Of a stretch of DNA of 64,000 nucleotides, positions 16,350 through 25,700 are shown in pieces. The translations under genes were made by a program, and so were the position numbers. The notes beneath the pieces are model-generated. The model saw only the letters and a program-made list of their open reading frames with translations, was not told the origin of the DNA and did not search any database. This DNA is from Pedobacter paludis (GTDB lineage: Bacteria > Bacteroidota > Bacteroidia > Sphingobacteriales > Sphingobacteriaceae), in the NCBI RefSeq assembly GCF_003173575.1, contig NZ_QGNY01000001.1, forward strand, positions 434,001-498,000, written 5' to 3'. Each line of letters begins with the position of its first letter. Position 1 is the first letter of the stretch.

Positions 16350-17588
16350 TCATTCAGTATGTGTCAACGCTGTATATTTCTTTCTGAGCCCTGCCATATC
16401 CCTGCCCACTTTATCATCCAGAATCTTCGCATAAAGCTGGGTTGTACGGATATTGGTATGTCCAAGCATTTTAGATACACTCTCGATGGGAACATCGTTC
16501 ATTAACGTAACCGTTGTCCCAAAAGTTCTTTTTGCAATACGGTTGCCAAGTATTTTGTTAATCCCGGCCAGTTTAGCTACGTCGACCAAATATTCATTAA
16601 TTTTTTGATTGCTGGTTAATGGTAAAGCTCGGCCTTCATTGACACAAGCCGGATGATCTGCATATTTCGAAAGGATCTGCTCCGCTATCGGAAGCAAGGG
16701 AACAGCAACACGTATATCGGTTTTTTCACGGTGTATAAAAATCCATTTCTCCCCATCAACACCCAGTGCAATATCCGTAAGTTTTAAATGCTTGACATCT
16801 ATATAAGAAAGCCCAGTAAAACAGCTGAAAAGAAAGAAATCCAGGACTTTCGAAAGATATTCCTGTGTGATTTTCAGTGTCACCATTCTATCCAGCTCAT
16901 CTGGGGTGAGGTAATCTCTATGTACAGGCGCAGTCTTTAACTTGTAGCCCCTAAAAGGATCATGTTGTATCCATTTCCAATTCAGGCACAACCGTATGAT
17001 TTTACCGAAATTTTTAAGATGTTTGGACGCAGTATTATTGCCATTATCCTTAACTGTCCGCAAATAGAAATCAAAACCTTCTAGAAACTGGTAATCGATT
17101 TTTTTAACTTTAAAATCGCTTTCACCATAGCTACTTTCCAGGTATGCGATCAAATGTCTTCGCAACACTTCAAACCTCTTCATCGTTCCTATGGCATATT
17201 CACCCTTTGCAACCAGGGCGCGCATCCGCGAATTATGAATGTCCAATGCATCAAGTATGGTATATTGCTTTCCTTCCTTGCCTAAGAACAGGTTTTTTAA
17301 GCTTTCCGCTGTGATTTCCTTTTCCTCCAAAGTAAGTTTGGTGTATAGGGCATTCACTTCGGCCTTTACCTTTTCCAGATAACTATTGAGAATCTTATCA
17401 TCTTGCCTGCTGCCAGTGACTTTACCTGCTTTCGAGTTCCATCTTTCCAGATTGCAGGTCCGGTTGGTTGCCATTTCAGCCCGCTTTCCATCGACGGTGA
17501 TACGCAAATAAATAAAACAAGCGATTCCGGGTTCAAATTTTTTCGGCTTTTTTAAAAAGTAAAGCACACTAAGATTGGTTTTCATCAT
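16350..17588 (-). CDS. Tyrosine recombinase/integrase, IntDOT-like, with substituted catalytic residues
   Basis: The 412-residue protein has the Bacteroidota integrase layout: an N-terminal arm-binding region, a SAM-like core-binding domain (about 105-215) and a catalytic domain (about 225-410). The position of catalytic Arg I is Ser261 (TGLSYIDV), as in IntDOT of CTnDOT, which also lacks it. Arg287 and Lys289 (HREKT) match the compensating Arg and Lys of IntDOT. The box that is normally HxxR reads RIAK (Arg350, Lys353), so both the His and the near-invariant Arg II are replaced. His377 (MLGH) and nucleophile Tyr386 (TTQLYAK) are intact. A TTG one codon earlier could also start it. It reads away from the tRNA-Lys gene, whose 3' end lies 230 bases upstream of its start, the usual place for an element integrase. 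Activity is uncertain because of the RxxK change. Confidence 0.92.
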   Translation of the reverse strand: MMKTNLSVLYFLKKPKKFEPGIACFIYLRITVDGKRAEMATNRTCNLERWNSKAGKVTGSRQDDKILNSYLEKVKAEVNALYTKLTLEEKEITAESLKNLFLGKEGKQYTILDALDIHNSRMRALVAKGEYAIGTMKRFEVLRRHLIAYLESSYGESDFKVKKIDYQFLEGFDFYLRTVKDNGNNTASKHLKNFGKIIRLCLNWKWIQHDPFRGYKLKTAPVHRDYLTPDELDRMVTLKITQEYLSKVLDFFLFSCFTGLSYIDVKHLKLTDIALGVDGEKWIFIHREKTDIRVAVPLLPIAEQILSKYADHPACVNEGRALPLTSNQKINEYLVDVAKLAGINKILGNRIAKRTFGTTVTLMNDVPIESVSKMLGHTNIRTTQLYAKILDDKVGRDMAGLRKKYTALTHTE

Positions 17589-17751
17589 CAAAAACGTTTA
17601 GGTAAAACAAAATTAGCATTGCAGAAAAACCAATGATATCTACTAGATATCAACAGCTTAAAGCGAAAAAGGGGAGTCGGTATGAGTGAAAAAAGACGCG
17701 CCGAATGACGCACTTTTTATATGAAAAACCCTGAACATTTTCGGATTTTGC

Positions 17752-17793
17752 ATAAAAAACAAAACCCTGCAATCATTTGATTTGCAGGGTTTT
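17752..17793 (-). terminator. Terminator downstream of tRNA-Lys
   Basis: A 12-bp perfect stem (AAAACCCTGCAA / TTGCAGGGTTTT) with a 9-base loop is followed on the minus strand by a T-rich tract. It lies 26 bases past the tRNA 3' end. Confidence 0.8.
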
Positions 17794-17818
17794 AGGTCGT
17801 TTTGATATTGCTATCTCG

Positions 17819-17891
17819 TGATCCCGCTGGGATTCGAACCCAGGACCACTACATTAAAAGTGTAATGCTCTACCAGCTGAGCTACGGAATC
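17819..17891 (-). tRNA. tRNA-Lys (anticodon UUU)
   Basis: Read on the minus strand the cloverleaf is complete: acceptor GATTCCG pairs with CGGGATC (one G-T), D-arm GCTC/GAGC, anticodon stem TTACA/TGTAG with loop CTTTTAA, and T-arm CTGGG-TTCGAAT-CCCAG. The discriminator is A and CCA is not encoded. The 3' end faces the integrase gene, so this tRNA is the probable integration target of the element to its left. No second copy of the tRNA 3' segment was found by eye in the window, so the other attachment site would lie outside. Confidence 0.96.
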
Positions 17892-18089
17892 GACTTTAAT
17901 AAAACGTTATGCGTTTTCTTTAAAGTGGTGCAAATATAGGGTTCTGATGCATTTCCTGCAAATAAAAATTTTTAAAATAAGCTACTATATTGATTTATAG
18001 GCAAATTAATTATTGTTGGCTGTTTTTCTGAAGATAATTAATAATTTTAGCCTATTGATTTATGCTAATTTTTCAATTGAATCCCGATT

Positions 18090-19208
18090 ATGACCAAATG
18101 CCTGAGCTTCCTTTATATTTTTCTAACCCTATTTATTTTTGCCTGTTCCTCAACTTCAAATAAAGAAGATGCTGAAGCACAACATAAAAAAGATTCTTTA
18201 GCCTCTTGCGAAATGAATTTACCAAGTCGCTATGGCTCAGGTTTAGACACATCTAGTTTTAAGAGTAATAAAGTGAGTCATGATGGAATGGTTTATCTTA
18301 AAGCGGGTGAATTTGGAATGGGCGCTTCAGACAAGGAAGGTCGAGAAGACGAATATCCGCTACATAAAGTAAAAATCTCATCTTTTTGGATAGATGTAAC
18401 TGAAGTTACGAATGCAAGTTTTAAGAAATTTGTAAAAGAAACAGGCTACATAACCACTGCAGAGCGTAAGCCAGATTGGGAAGAAATGAAAAAACAACTT
18501 CCGGCGGGAACACCAAAACCTGCAGATAGTGTTTTCGTAGCCGCATCTTTGGTTTTTTATCAACCCAAAAGCATTACCAGTTTAAATGATGCATCGCAGT
18601 GGTGGCGTTGGGTTAAAGGAGCAGATTGGAAACATCCCCAAGGAACAAGAAGTAACATCAATGGAAAGGATAATTATCCTGTAGTACACGTTTCTTGGGA
18701 TGATGCAATGGCTTATTGCAAATGGGCAGGCAAAAGACTACCAACTGAAGCAGAATGGGAATATGCCGCCCGCGGTGGTTTAAATAATGCCTTGTACCCT
18801 TGGGGAAATGAGGATATAGAAAAAGGGAAACCGAAATCGAATACCTGGCAGGGGAGTTTCCCGCTTAAAAATACAGATTGGGATGGTTTTAATGGCTTGG
18901 CAGCAGTAAAACAATTTAAGCCCAATGGTTTTGGCTTGTACGATATGGCAGGCAATGTTTGGGAATGGTGCAATGATTGGTATCGCCCAGATTACTATGC
19001 CTCTTTGAGTGGTGTTAGCAATAATCCACAAGGCCCTGGCGACAGCTATGATCCAATGGAGCCCACCATTCCAAAAAAAGTGGTTCGAGGCGGTTCTTTT
19101 ATGTGCAACGCATCTTACTGCAAGGGTTATCGAGTTACGTCTAGAATGAAAACCTCTACCGATACCGGTTTGGAACATACGGGTTTTAGATGTGTAAGCT
19201 CCAATTGA
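18090..19208 (+). CDS. Formylglycine-generating-enzyme (SUMF1) family lipoprotein
   Basis: The 372-residue protein has a lipoprotein signal (LFIFAC, Cys19) and a full FGE-sulfatase domain from about residue 60: SFWIDVTEVTNASFKKFV, RLPTEAEWEYAARGG, LYDMAGNVWEWCNDWY, and the closing TGFRCV. The two catalytic cysteines of true FGE are present in the block SFMCNASYC (Cys339 and Cys344, five residues apart), as in human Cys336/Cys341. This supports conversion of a target Cys or Ser in sulfatases to formylglycine rather than one of the many inactive relatives. As a lipoprotein it would act in the periplasm on exported sulfatases. No sulfatase gene is in the window. It seems monocistronic; a LacI-type operator follows before the next gene. 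Confidence 0.9.
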   Translation: MTKCLSFLYIFLTLFIFACSSTSNKEDAEAQHKKDSLASCEMNLPSRYGSGLDTSSFKSNKVSHDGMVYLKAGEFGMGASDKEGREDEYPLHKVKISSFWIDVTEVTNASFKKFVKETGYITTAERKPDWEEMKKQLPAGTPKPADSVFVAASLVFYQPKSITSLNDASQWWRWVKGADWKHPQGTRSNINGKDNYPVVHVSWDDAMAYCKWAGKRLPTEAEWEYAARGGLNNALYPWGNEDIEKGKPKSNTWQGSFPLKNTDWDGFNGLAAVKQFKPNGFGLYDMAGNVWEWCNDWYRPDYYASLSGVSNNPQGPGDSYDPMEPTIPKKVVRGGSFMCNASYCKGYRVTSRMKTSTDTGLEHTGFRCVSSN

Positions 19209-19239
19209 AACCGTGTGTGCAAGGGATTTAATTAAAAAT

Positions 19240-19255
19240 CACGCAAACGTTTGAG
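19240..19255. promoter_or_regulatory. LacI-family operator in front of the sugar permease
   Basis: The sequence CACGCAAACGTTTGAG contains the 10-bp palindrome CAAACGTTTG (19244-19253), 74 bases upstream of the permease ATG. The 13-mer CGCAAACGTTTGA recurs exactly at 49190 and, inverted, at 50286, on both sides of the LacI gene. A CG-centred palindrome of this kind is typical of LacI operators. Confidence 0.7.
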
Positions 19256-19326
19256 TAAAAATAATCTGAAATATTTGTTTAGTTTGGTGCTGTCAATTTA
19301 AATAAAACCACCTAAACCAACATTTC

Positions 19327-20616
19327 ATGCCGAATACTTTAACTCAAGGGCAAACTCAGGGCCCTAAGCCACTCGTTATTATTTGCGGATTATTTTTCAT
19401 TTTTGGCTTTGTAACCTGGGCCAACGGAACGCTGATTCCATTCTTTAAGTTATCTTTTGGATTGTCGGATATTCAAGCTTTTCTGGTCACCTTTGCATCA
19501 TACATTGTTTATTTCTTTTTATCACTACCTGCCTCATGGATCTTAAAAAAAACGGGCTTTAAAAATGGAATTATTCTGGGATTATTGATTTTGGGTGCAG
19601 GTTCGTTACTGTTTATTCCTGCAGCACAAACCAGAACTTTTGGTTTATTCTTAACTGGAATTTTTATTCAAGGCGCCGCTTTAGCTTTACTACAAACGGC
19701 ATCTAATCCATACCTAACCATTATTGGTCCCATAGAAAGTGCGGCAAAAAGAATTAGCATAGCGGGCATCTGCAATAAATTTGCTGGTATTATCGTCCCA
19801 TTTATTATGGGAACCCTATTCTTGAAAAATGCCTCAGCAATAGAGAAGAAAATTGAACTGGCTAAAGGTTTGATAAAAGAACAATTGCTGAATGATGTTT
19901 TAAGTCGAGTAAATACGCCCTATGTTGTTCTGGCTATTGTATTTTGTTTGTTTGCTTTAGTTATTAAGTATACAGATTTGCCTGAAGTTAATGTAGAGGA
20001 AGATGTACTAGATGAAACCGTTGGTGCAGTTGTTCGGCACAATAGTATTTTTCAGTTTCCACATTTGTTTCTAGGCGCCTTATGTATTTTTGTGTACGTA
20101 GCTGCAGAAGTAATGGCTGGAGATATTATTGGTGTTTACGGCAAGGCGCTGGGTATAAGTCCAGACATTAGCAAGTATTTCACAGCTCTAACACTCTCAA
20201 GTATGTTGATTGGTTATATCATCGGGATTATTACGATTCCAAAATATATTTCGCAACATTTTGCATTAAGAATTTGCGCCCTTCTGGGAATAATTTTTAC
20301 CATCATTGCTTACTTAACTTCAGGTTATACCTCAGTAATTTTTATTGCATTATTGGGATTGGCCAATTCTTTAATGTGGCCTGCAATTTTTCCGTTGGGA
20401 ATTAGTCATTTAGGCAAATTTACTAAAACCGGCTCTGCCATTATGATTATGGGAATAGCAGGTGGTGCAATTTGGCCTTTGCTTTATGCTTATGTTAAAG
20501 ATCATCTTCATTTGAATTTTCAGCTTTCCTATTTCATAACCGTTATGCCCTGCTATTTATACATCCTATTCTTTGCAATTAGGGGGCATAAAGTTGGATT
20601 GCATTTGAATAAATAA
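19327..20616 (+). CDS. FucP/GluP-type sugar:H+ symporter (MFS)
   Basis: This 429-residue inner-membrane protein has 12 predicted hydrophobic segments. It opens with the family signature ICGLFFIFGFVTWANGTLIP and has LLQTASNPYLTIIGP in TM4-5 and LMWPAIFPLGISHLG in TM10, all typical of the fucose/glucose/N-acetylglucosamine group (FucP, GluP, NagP). It takes up a monosaccharide with protons. Which sugar is not certain; the Bacteroidota NagP subgroup looks similar. It stands alone with an upstream LacI-type operator, so expression is probably controlled by the LacI protein encoded at 49.2-50.2 kb. Confidence 0.88.
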   Translation: MPNTLTQGQTQGPKPLVIICGLFFIFGFVTWANGTLIPFFKLSFGLSDIQAFLVTFASYIVYFFLSLPASWILKKTGFKNGIILGLLILGAGSLLFIPAAQTRTFGLFLTGIFIQGAALALLQTASNPYLTIIGPIESAAKRISIAGICNKFAGIIVPFIMGTLFLKNASAIEKKIELAKGLIKEQLLNDVLSRVNTPYVVLAIVFCLFALVIKYTDLPEVNVEEDVLDETVGAVVRHNSIFQFPHLFLGALCIFVYVAAEVMAGDIIGVYGKALGISPDISKYFTALTLSSMLIGYIIGIITIPKYISQHFALRICALLGIIFTIIAYLTSGYTSVIFIALLGLANSLMWPAIFPLGISHLGKFTKTGSAIMIMGIAGGAIWPLLYAYVKDHLHLNFQLSYFITVMPCYLYILFFAIRGHKVGLHLNK

Positions 20617-20740
20617 CCTTTTTTAGAGATGTAAAATTCGATTTTAAACTACCAATTGTGAGCTTTCTATGCCCATAAATTTTACCTATTTTTGGCACAA
20701 TACAGATAAAATCTGATTCATCCGTTTAAAATTTACATTT

Positions 20741-21235
20741 ATGAATAAAGCTATTTTCCTTGATCGTGATGGTGTTCTTAATCACGAAATTTACGATTAC
20801 ATCTGTCGAGTAGAAGATTTTAAAATTCTCGAATATCAAATTCCGGTTTTAAAGAAATTTTTTGACGATGGTTATTTATTAATCGTAATTACCAACCAGG
20901 GAGGTATTGCTTTAAAGAGATACACTGAAGAAGAACTGGCTACCATGCATCAAATGTTAAAAGCGGCATTTGTAGAAATGGGTGCAGATATAGCCTATTT
21001 TTATTACTGCCCACACCATCCAACTGTTGGTGGCGAATGTAAATGTCGTAAGCCTGCCTCGGGAATGCTTTTAGATGCGATTGAAAAATTTGATATTGAT
21101 CCATCACAATCTATTATGATTGGTGATAAGCCCAGGGACGTAGAGGCGGCCAATGGGGCAGGAGTAAAAGGCATATTAATTGAGCCTGACGAACAGATTG
21201 ATTACGATAAAATTAAGGAAGCGCTTTCAAAATAA
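20741..21235 (+). CDS. gmhB: HAD-IIIA phosphatase, GmhB-like (heptose-bisphosphate phosphatase)
   Basis: The 164-residue cytosolic enzyme has all HAD motifs: FLDRDGVLN (nucleophile Asp8, acid/base Asp10), ITNQGG (motif II), and MIGDKPRDVEAA (motif IV). The zinc-binding loop CPHHP...CKC (Cys90, His92, then two Cys) marks the GmhB/HisB-N subfamily. The length fits. GmhB removes the C7 phosphate from D-glycero-D-manno-heptose 1,7-bisphosphate in making heptose for LPS or glycoproteins. No other heptose gene is adjacent, so histidinol-phosphatase-like or other sugar phosphatase activity remains possible. Confidence 0.82.
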   Translation: MNKAIFLDRDGVLNHEIYDYICRVEDFKILEYQIPVLKKFFDDGYLLIVITNQGGIALKRYTEEELATMHQMLKAAFVEMGADIAYFYYCPHHPTVGGECKCRKPASGMLLDAIEKFDIDPSQSIMIGDKPRDVEAANGAGVKGILIEPDEQIDYDKIKEALSK

Positions 21236-21411
21236 AATCGACTTACGAAGTTTTAAAGTCCAGCGTGCAGGGAAACTTCGTCAGTCTTTAAGATTTAAGA
21301 AACGGACGGAATTTTGCCTTATGAAATAAAATCGACTTACGAAGTTTTAAAGACCAGCGTGCAGGGAAAACTTCGTCAGTCTAAGATTTAAGAAACTGAC
21401 GAAATTTTGCC
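21230..21411. repeat. Two tandem copies of an approximately 90-bp hairpin-forming repeat
   Basis: Copies at 21230-21318 and 21324-21411 are offset by 94 bases and nearly identical (AAATAAAATCGACTTACGAA start, AATTTTGCC end), with a few substitutions and small indels. Each contains an inverted repeat; in copy 1, ACGAAGTTT (21245-21253) pairs with AAACTTCGT (21273-21281). The first copy overlaps the stop codon of the gmhB-like gene. It resembles REP/BIME-type intergenic elements. Confidence 0.8.
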
Positions 21412-21454
21412 ACGCTCAACCCTACGAAATTTCGCAAGTTGATTAAACAAAAAA

Positions 21455-21483
21455 AAAGCCCAAATCATTTGATTCGAGCTTTA
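21455..21483 (-). terminator. Terminator of the transaldolase-like gene
   Basis: An imperfect stem (AAAGCCCAAATC / GATTCGAGCTTT) is followed on the minus strand by a run of nine T, just past the stop at 21504. Confidence 0.6.
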
Positions 21484-21503
21484 ATTATAATTTTTTTAAA
21501 GTT

Positions 21504-22163
21504 TTATTTTCCAGCAGCCTTCGCATGATCTGCCAAGAAAGTTGCTAAGCCACTATCTGTAAGTGGATGTTTTAATAAACCAACAATTGCAGCTAAAGGA
21601 GCCGTAATTACATCAGCACCTAATTTAGCGCAGTTTACAATGTGCAACGGACCACGGATCGATGCGGCTAAAATTTGAGTCTCGTAACCGTAGTTATCAA
21701 AAATAGTCCTGATATCCTCAATTAAAACCAAGCCATCGCTAGAAATATCATCCAAGCGACCTAAAAACGGAGATACATAAGTTGCTCCAGCTTTGGCCGC
21801 CAATAATGCCTGTCCGGCAGAGAAAATTAATGTACAGTTGGTTTTAATCCCTTTCGAAGAGAAATATTTAATGGCTTTAACACCATCTTTAATCATTGGA
21901 ACTTTAACAACAATTTTCGGGTTTAATGCAGCTAAGGCTTCACCTTCTTTAACAATCTCATCAAATGTTGTCGCAATAACTTCAGCACTTACATTGTTAT
22001 CAACAATATCGCAAATCGCTTTGTAGTGGTTAATTACATTTTGTTCGCCGGTAATACCTTCTTTAGCCATTAAGCTAGGGTTGGTGGTTACGCCATCTAA
22101 AATGCCAAGATCTTGTGCTTCTCTGATTTGATCAAGATTAGCTGTGTCAATGAAAAATTTCAT
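21504..22163 (-). CDS. Transaldolase / fructose-6-phosphate aldolase family (TalC type)
   Basis: The 219-residue class I aldolase starts [13 protein letters not shown] and shows [14 protein letters not shown] (phosphate and Asp region), the Schiff-base Lys87 in [26 protein letters not shown] and SPFLGRLDD. Length matches the short TalC/FSA subfamily rather than the 320-residue TalB. The NCTLIFS segment favours transaldolase activity (sedoheptulose-7-P plus glyceraldehyde-3-P to erythrose-4-P plus fructose-6-P) over FSA. It is a single gene with its own terminator. Confidence 0.92.
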   Translation of the reverse strand: MKFFIDTANLDQIREAQDLGILDGVTTNPSLMAKEGITGEQNVINHYKAICDIVDNNVSAEVIATTFDEIVKEGEALAALNPKIVVKVPMIKDGVKAIKYFSSKGIKTNCTLIFSAGQALLAAKAGATYVSPFLGRLDDISSDGLVLIEDIRTIFDNYGYETQILAASIRGPLHIVNCAKLGADVITAPLAAIVGLLKHPLTDSGLATFLADHAKAAGK

Positions 22164-22205
22164 GCTTATAAATTCTTAAAATGATAATTAGGTTCTTTGT
22201 TAGAA

Positions 22206-22238
22206 CCCCTGAAGAATTTAATATTCCCCCTTCAGGGG
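22206..22238. repeat. Inverted repeat between SRP RNA and the transaldolase gene
   Basis: CCCCTGAAG (22206-22214) and CTTCAGGGG (22230-22238) pair perfectly over 9 bp with a 15-base loop. It follows the SRP RNA 3' end on the minus strand and might act as a second terminator or an upstream element for the transaldolase gene. Confidence 0.45.
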
Positions 22239-22256
22239 ATTAGGGGGTAAAAAAAA

Positions 22257-22353
22257 GGGCAAGCACCTTCTATCGCACCGCTACAACCTTCTACCCTTGC
22301 TGTGTTCCCACCCTGGGGGAGTTCAAAGGGAGCTGGTCGTAAAAGACTTGCCC
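22257..22353 (-). ncRNA. ffs: Small bacterial signal recognition particle RNA (4.5S type)
   Basis: On the minus strand the approximately 97-nt molecule starts GGGCAAG and ends CTTGCCC, which pair as the terminal stem. The apex has the SRP core CAGGGTGGGAACACAGCAAG: a GGAA-type tetraloop and the asymmetric AGCA loop that bind Ffh. Eight T follow the 3' end directly (A-run 22249-22256), giving a terminator. It is the RNA part of the particle that targets membrane proteins. Ends may be a few bases longer. Confidence 0.9.
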
Positions 22354-22356
22354 GCC

Positions 22357-22798
22357 ACAAAGGTAGCAAAACAAGTGGTTTTGCAAAATGCATTTTTTTA
22401 ATTTTTTTAGTATATTGGCTATGTTGCTGATTAATAAAATAATAAAATTTAATTATTGCTTAAAAATCACATTCTGTAAGTGTTCTTGTAAAATTTTAAA
22501 GATTAGGCGGAAATCTCATGAACAGTCTTTTGTTTTTATTTATAAATGATAAATTTATAAGTAAATATATTTTATATATCTCTAACTGTAGTAATTGAGC
22601 AAAAACCAACTTTTTAAGGGTGTTTTTAATTTTATCGATTTTATATTTATATTAGGTTTTTGTTAACAATATTTTAAATTATAATTTAGTTGTTGCATTA
22701 AAACTAAAATTATTCTAAAAATTATATTAACTCTATAATTTGCGCTCCATTTTTTTTATCTTAGTGTTTCCTATACACTAACAACTAACGAGCAAAGA
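22357..22798. other. Long AT-rich intergenic region upstream of gltB
   Basis: About 440 bases, strongly AT-rich, with no convincing ORF. It must hold the divergent promoters for the SRP RNA and gltB. I could not fix a single promoter match or a riboswitch-like fold; its length leaves room for nitrogen regulation of gltBD. Confidence 0.5.
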
Positions 22799-25700
22799 AT
22801 GAAACCAAACAGTGGATTGTATGATGCGCAATTTGAACACGATGCCTGCGGTATTGGGTTTGTGGCGCATGTGAAAGGGCGAAAATCACACCAAATTATC
22901 TCCGATGCGCTTACTATTTTAGAGAATTTAGATCACAGGGGAGCTTGTGGTGCAGAACCAAATACAGGCGATGGTGCTGGTATTATGCTACAGATTCCTC
23001 ACGAATTTTTTTACGATGAATGTTTAAAGGCCGGCTTTAGTCTACCAGAAACCAATAATTATGGTGTAGGTATGCTTTTTATGCCTAAAGATATTCGATC
23101 AAGAGAGGAATGCAGAGAATTAATTTATCGTGCAGCCGAAAAACTAGGACTAGAGATTCTAGGTTTTAGAAAGGTTGATGTGGATACCACTGATATTGGT
23201 AATATGGCGCTTTCAGTAGAGCCAGAAATTGAGCAGGTTTTTATTGCTCGTCCGTATGCAGTGGCACCCGGTGCCGATTTCGAACGCAAGCTTTACATCT
23301 TTAAAAATTACTTAATTAAGCTCATCGTAAATACAGTTCACGGTGGCAAAGATTTTTACATCGTTTCGCTTTCTGCACAAACAATCATATATAAAGGTCA
23401 GCTTACATCTTTACAAGTACGTACATACTTTACCGATTTAAGCGATAAACGAATGGTGTCGGCTTTAGGTTTGGTTCATTCTCGCTTTGCAACCAATACT
23501 TTCCCATCGTGGCGCTTGGCTCAACCGTTCCGCTTTATTGCACACAATGGCGAAATCAATACCTTACAGGGAAATTTAAACTGGTTTAGAGCCGGGGTTA
23601 AATCCTTTGCATCTGCATATTTTACTCCAGAAGAATTGGATATGTTACTTCCGGTTATTGATGAAACCAATTCAGATTCAGGTTGCTTAGATAATGTAAT
23701 TGAATTATTGCTTCATGCAGGCCGAACACTTCCTCATGTTTTAATGATGTTGGTTCCTGAGGCTTGGGATGGAAACGAAGATATGGATCCAGTAAAAAGG
23801 GCATTTTATGAATTCCATGCTACCTTGATGGAGCCTTGGGATGGTCCAGCAGCAATTGCTTTTACTGATGGGAAATTAATTGGAGCTACCTTAGATCGTA
23901 ATGGTTTACGCCCTTCTCGATATGCCATCACATCTGATGACCGCGTAATTATGGCCTCTGAAGCTGGTGCTTTGGCAATTGATCAAAGTACAATTATAGA
24001 AAAAGGTCGTTTAACGCCCGGCAAAATGTTTGTTGTAGACATGGAGCAAGGTAGAATAATCAGCGATAACGAAATAAAACAGCAAGTTTGTGGCAAAAGC
24101 CCTTACGCAGATTGGATTAATCAATATCAAATCCGATTGGAAGAATTGCCTGAGCCAAGAGTAATGTTTACGGGTTTATCTGAAGAGTCTATCTTTAAAT
24201 ACCAACAGGTTTTTGGTTACAGTAGAGAAGATATCGATCTTTTGCTAAAACCCATGGCTATCGAAGCCAAAGAGCCAATTGGTTCGATGGGCACAGATTC
24301 ACCACTGGCAATTTTATCAAAACGTCCTCAACATTTATCCAACTATTTTAAACAGTTATTTGCTCAGGTAACCAACCCACCAATTGACCCAATTCGAGAG
24401 AAAGTGGTGATGAGTTTGGCGAGTTTTATGGGAAGCAATGGGAACTTATTGGAAGAAAATCCTTTGCAGTCGCACTGTGTGGCCATTAAGCATCCTATTT
24501 TAACCAATCAAGAATTAGAGAAATTAAGGAGTATAGATACCGGCGTTTTCCAAGCTAAGACCTTACAAACCTATTTTAGAGCAGATGGTAAACCAGGCGC
24601 TATGGCAAAGGCTTTGGATCGTTTGTGCCGTTATGCTGTAGATGCTGTTGAAGACGGTTTTCAGGTAATTGTATTAACAGATAGAGCAATTGATTCTGAA
24701 CATGCTGCCATGCCATCTTTATTAGCTGTTTCAGCCGTTCATCACCATTTAATTCGTAAGGGATATCGTGGTGCTGTCGGAATTGTAATCGAAGGTGGAG
24801 ACATCTGGGAAGTTCATCATTTTGCGACTCTACTGGGCTTTGGTGTTACGGCCATTAATCCTTATTTGGCTTTGGAAACCATTAATGGTTTTCAAGAAGA
24901 ATCTGGCTTATCAAATGAGCAGTTAACTAAAAATTATATCTATGCGGTTAACAGTGGTTTGTTAAAAATCTTCTCTAAAATGGGTATTTCAACCCTACAA
25001 TCTTATCAGGGAGCACAGATTTTTGAAATTTTAGGACTAAATAAACAAGTGGTTAATACCTATTTCACGGGTGCAGTTTCTCGTATCGGTGGATTGGGAT
25101 TGGATGAAATTGCAAAAGAAACACTGATTAAACATCACCGCAGTTTCGGACCGGCAACCCAAACTGAAAATCTACTCCCAGCAGGTGGAACTTATAAATT
25201 CCGTCGTAGAGGTGAAGCACATTTATTCAATCCGCAAACCATCCACTTGTTGCAAAATGCAACCCGTAAAAACGATTACAATATCTTTAAACAATATTCT
25301 AAACTGGTTAATGAGCAAACTCAGCAAGCTTACACCATCCGTGGATTGTTTGAGTTTGATTACAGTCGTCCATCTGTACCATTAAACGAGGTTGAATCGA
25401 CAGAGGCCATCCTAAAAAGATTTGCAACTGGAGCCATGTCGTTCGGTTCCATCTCTCATGAGGCACACTCTACTTTAGCTATCGCGATGAACCGCATTGG
25501 TGGAAAAAGCAATACTGGAGAGGGTGGTGAAGATGAAATGCGCTACACCAAGATGGAAAATGGTGATAGTATGCGTTCGGCCATTAAACAGGTTGCATCG
25601 GCACGTTTTGGTGTAACCAGTTATTATTTAACCAATGCGGATGAGTTGCAGATTAAAATGGCTCAAGGTGCTAAACCTGGTGAAGGCGGTCAATTGCCTG

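Noticed and set aside
22357-22798. Riboswitch or leader RNA before gltB
   Set aside because: No paired stems or known aptamer consensus could be drawn by eye in this AT-rich stretch.
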